From assembly GCA_023548195.1 (NCBI GenBank), contig JAJHZJ010000693.1:1262501-1326500 (forward strand): a stretch of 64,000 bases of DNA, in the 5' to 3' direction. The stretch comes from Bettongia penicillata ogilbyi. Lineage: Eukaryota; Chordata; Mammalia; Diprotodontia; Potoroidae. The translations under genes were made by a program, and so were the position numbers. Shown piece after piece: positions 63,100 through 64,000 of this stretch (positions are counted from its first letter, which is position 1; each line of letters begins with the position of its first letter). The notes beneath the pieces are model-generated. The model saw only the letters and a list, made by a program, of their open reading frames with translations, did no database searches and was not told the origin of the DNA.

Positions 63100-63315
63100 A
63101 AATCCTGACTCTGCCTGTTGTTCACTGTGTGACCTCAGGTAAGTGTGTCTCTGTCTCCGTCTCTCTGTTTCTATCTCTGTCTCTATCTCTCTGCATCTCT
63201 CTTTCTCTGTCTCTCTGTCTCTGTCTCTGTCTGCCTCAGTTTTCTCAATTTTAAAAGAAGGGGCAGTTAAACTAGATGATCTCAAAGATCTCTTCCAACC
63301 CTAAAGTTATGAACC
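63100..63315 (+). mobile_element. MIR-type SINE with internal microsatellite
   Basis: aatcctgactctgcctgttg and cactgtgtgacctcagg form the 5' half. tgcctcagttttctcaattt and gatctcttccaaccctaaag form the 3' half. About 90 bases of ctctgt units separate them. Confidence 0.75.
63144..63232. repeat. (TCTCTG)n microsatellite
   Basis: tgtctctgtctccgtctctc-like units, with cgt and cta variants, inside the SINE. Confidence 0.9.
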
Positions 63316-63588
63316 TATAAAGCTACAGAGAATGCAATATGGCTTTGAGGATGGGCAAAACTGCTTGCTGATGAGAGCTATCCTTGGAAAGTAATTGATT
63401 CTATCTCTCTAGAGATCTCATAGTAGCATTTGAAGGACCATGTCACAGACACCATCCAAACATTCAAGGTCAGGAATGAGTTGGACTAGATGCTCCTCTG
63501 AGATTGCTTCCAGCTCTGAGATTCTTTGAAAGTCCCAGAGGTTGAATGGCTACCCCCCCACCATGCCAAGGTATGCCCTTGGGAGGCA
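63316..63588. other. Mostly unassigned
   Basis: A CR1/L3 or MIR tail (gagttggactagatgctcct, ttgcttccagctctgagatt) lies at 63475-63535; otherwise nothing. Confidence 0.4.
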
Positions 63589-63589
63589 G

Positions 63590-63685
63590 GGATAATTTCC
63601 TTTTGTCTTTGTTTGCCCAGACCTTGCCTGGTATGCAGTAGGTGCCTAATAAATGCTTCTCAAATGACTGATTGTTGTCAGTCAC
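63590..63685 (+). mobile_element. L2 3' end, sense
   Basis: gccttgcctggtatgcagta-type text and gtaggtgcctaataaatgct. Confidence 0.65.
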
Positions 63686-63839
63686 CTTAGAAAAGTGTCT
63701 CCACCGTAGTCCTCCTAATATTCCAGGTTTTCTGAGGCTGCAGGCAAATCTAGGGGAAGAATAGTTAACACATTAGCAAAAAGTCAGGATGACCCTAGAG
63801 GCTACCAAATCTGCTTGCTAGTGGACAACGGCAACTCTT

Positions 63840-64000
63840 GCGATTAGAATATTGGGTTGGAGCCCCGAAGATCAGAATTCAAACCCTACCTGTGTGGCTT
63901 TGGGGAAAGTCATTCAACCTCTGTCTGCCTCAGTCTCATCATCTGTAAATGGGGATAATAATGGCCCCTACCTTCCTGGGGATAAAAGGAGATGATATGT
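63840..64000 (+). mobile_element. MIR SINE, cut by the window edge
   Basis: gatcagaattcaaaccctac, tgcctcagtctcatcatctg and tggggataataatggcccct; continues past 64000. Confidence 0.7.

Noticed and set aside
1..64000. Search for endogenous retroviral LTRs or gag/pol/env
   Set aside because: No tRNA primer-binding site, LTR pair or retroviral protein motif recognised; the only reverse-transcriptase trace is L2.

Overview
The window is repeat-dense, non-coding mammalian nuclear DNA and is most likely from a marsupial. Three signs point there. First, there are many tRNA-derived SINEs whose 3' half reads ctggagaaggaaatggcaaa / ccaaatggggtcac / catgactgaa, a tail I know from marsupial MAR1-type SINEs. 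Second, one full SINE has the marsupial tail ending tgatgacatggtcttctt. Third, two 2.8-kb LINE-1 relatives carry ORF1 but no ORF2 (HAL1, 'half-L1', known from opossum). Ancient L2, MIR and CR1/L3 fragments fill most of the rest. The genus cannot be decided from this text. I see no host protein-coding gene, rRNA, functional tRNA, CRISPR array or prokaryotic feature. Almost every long open frame lies in a microsatellite or a transposon relic.

Layout. 0-7.7 kb: MIR/L2/SINE mosaic, a hAT fragment, a compact G-quadruplex motif and a long AT-rich minisatellite. 7.7-10.6 kb: a HAL1 with target-site duplications (TSDs), inserted in an antisense L2. 10.9-16.4 kb: microsatellites, an antisense L1 3' end and SINEs nested in SINEs. 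16.4-21.5 kb: unique sequence, CR1/L3, MIR and nested SINEs. 21.5-23.6 kb: an L1 with a decayed ORF1 joined to an L1 3' end. 24-32.4 kb: the most unique-looking part. It holds a GC-rich block with several homeodomain-type cores (about 26.99-27.30 kb), a 295-bp purine tract and an exon-like segment at 30.49-30.66 kb. 32.4-39.5 kb: SINE/L1/hAT mosaic, a 200-bp palindromic hAT-type MITE, an L2 reverse-transcriptase relic and a 500-bp CAT-type microsatellite. 39.5-51.3 kb: unique stretches alternate with MIR/L2/CR1, including a 33-bp tandem repeat that looks grown from a SINE tail. 51.5-52.9 kb: L2 interrupted by hAT, which is itself interrupted by an L1 and a SINE. 55.06-57.91 kb: the best-preserved HAL1, with 17-bp TSDs. 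58.5-60.5 kb: a mostly unique block with possible regulatory motifs and a Z-DNA-prone tract. 60.9-64 kb: opposed CR1/L3 copies, MIRs and a microsatellite inside a SINE.

The elements do not form a pathway. They record successive waves: oldest L2/MIR/CR1-L3, then hAT and MAR1-type SINEs, then L1/HAL1. The nesting order supports this. No undescribed biological system can be demonstrated here. The best leads are the conserved-looking block near 27 kb, the candidate exon at 30.5 kb, the two HAL1 copies, the 33-bp SINE-tail satellites and the palindromic MITE. Family names are by recognition of motifs, without a library search. Boundaries of old fragments are good to perhaps 10-30 bases.
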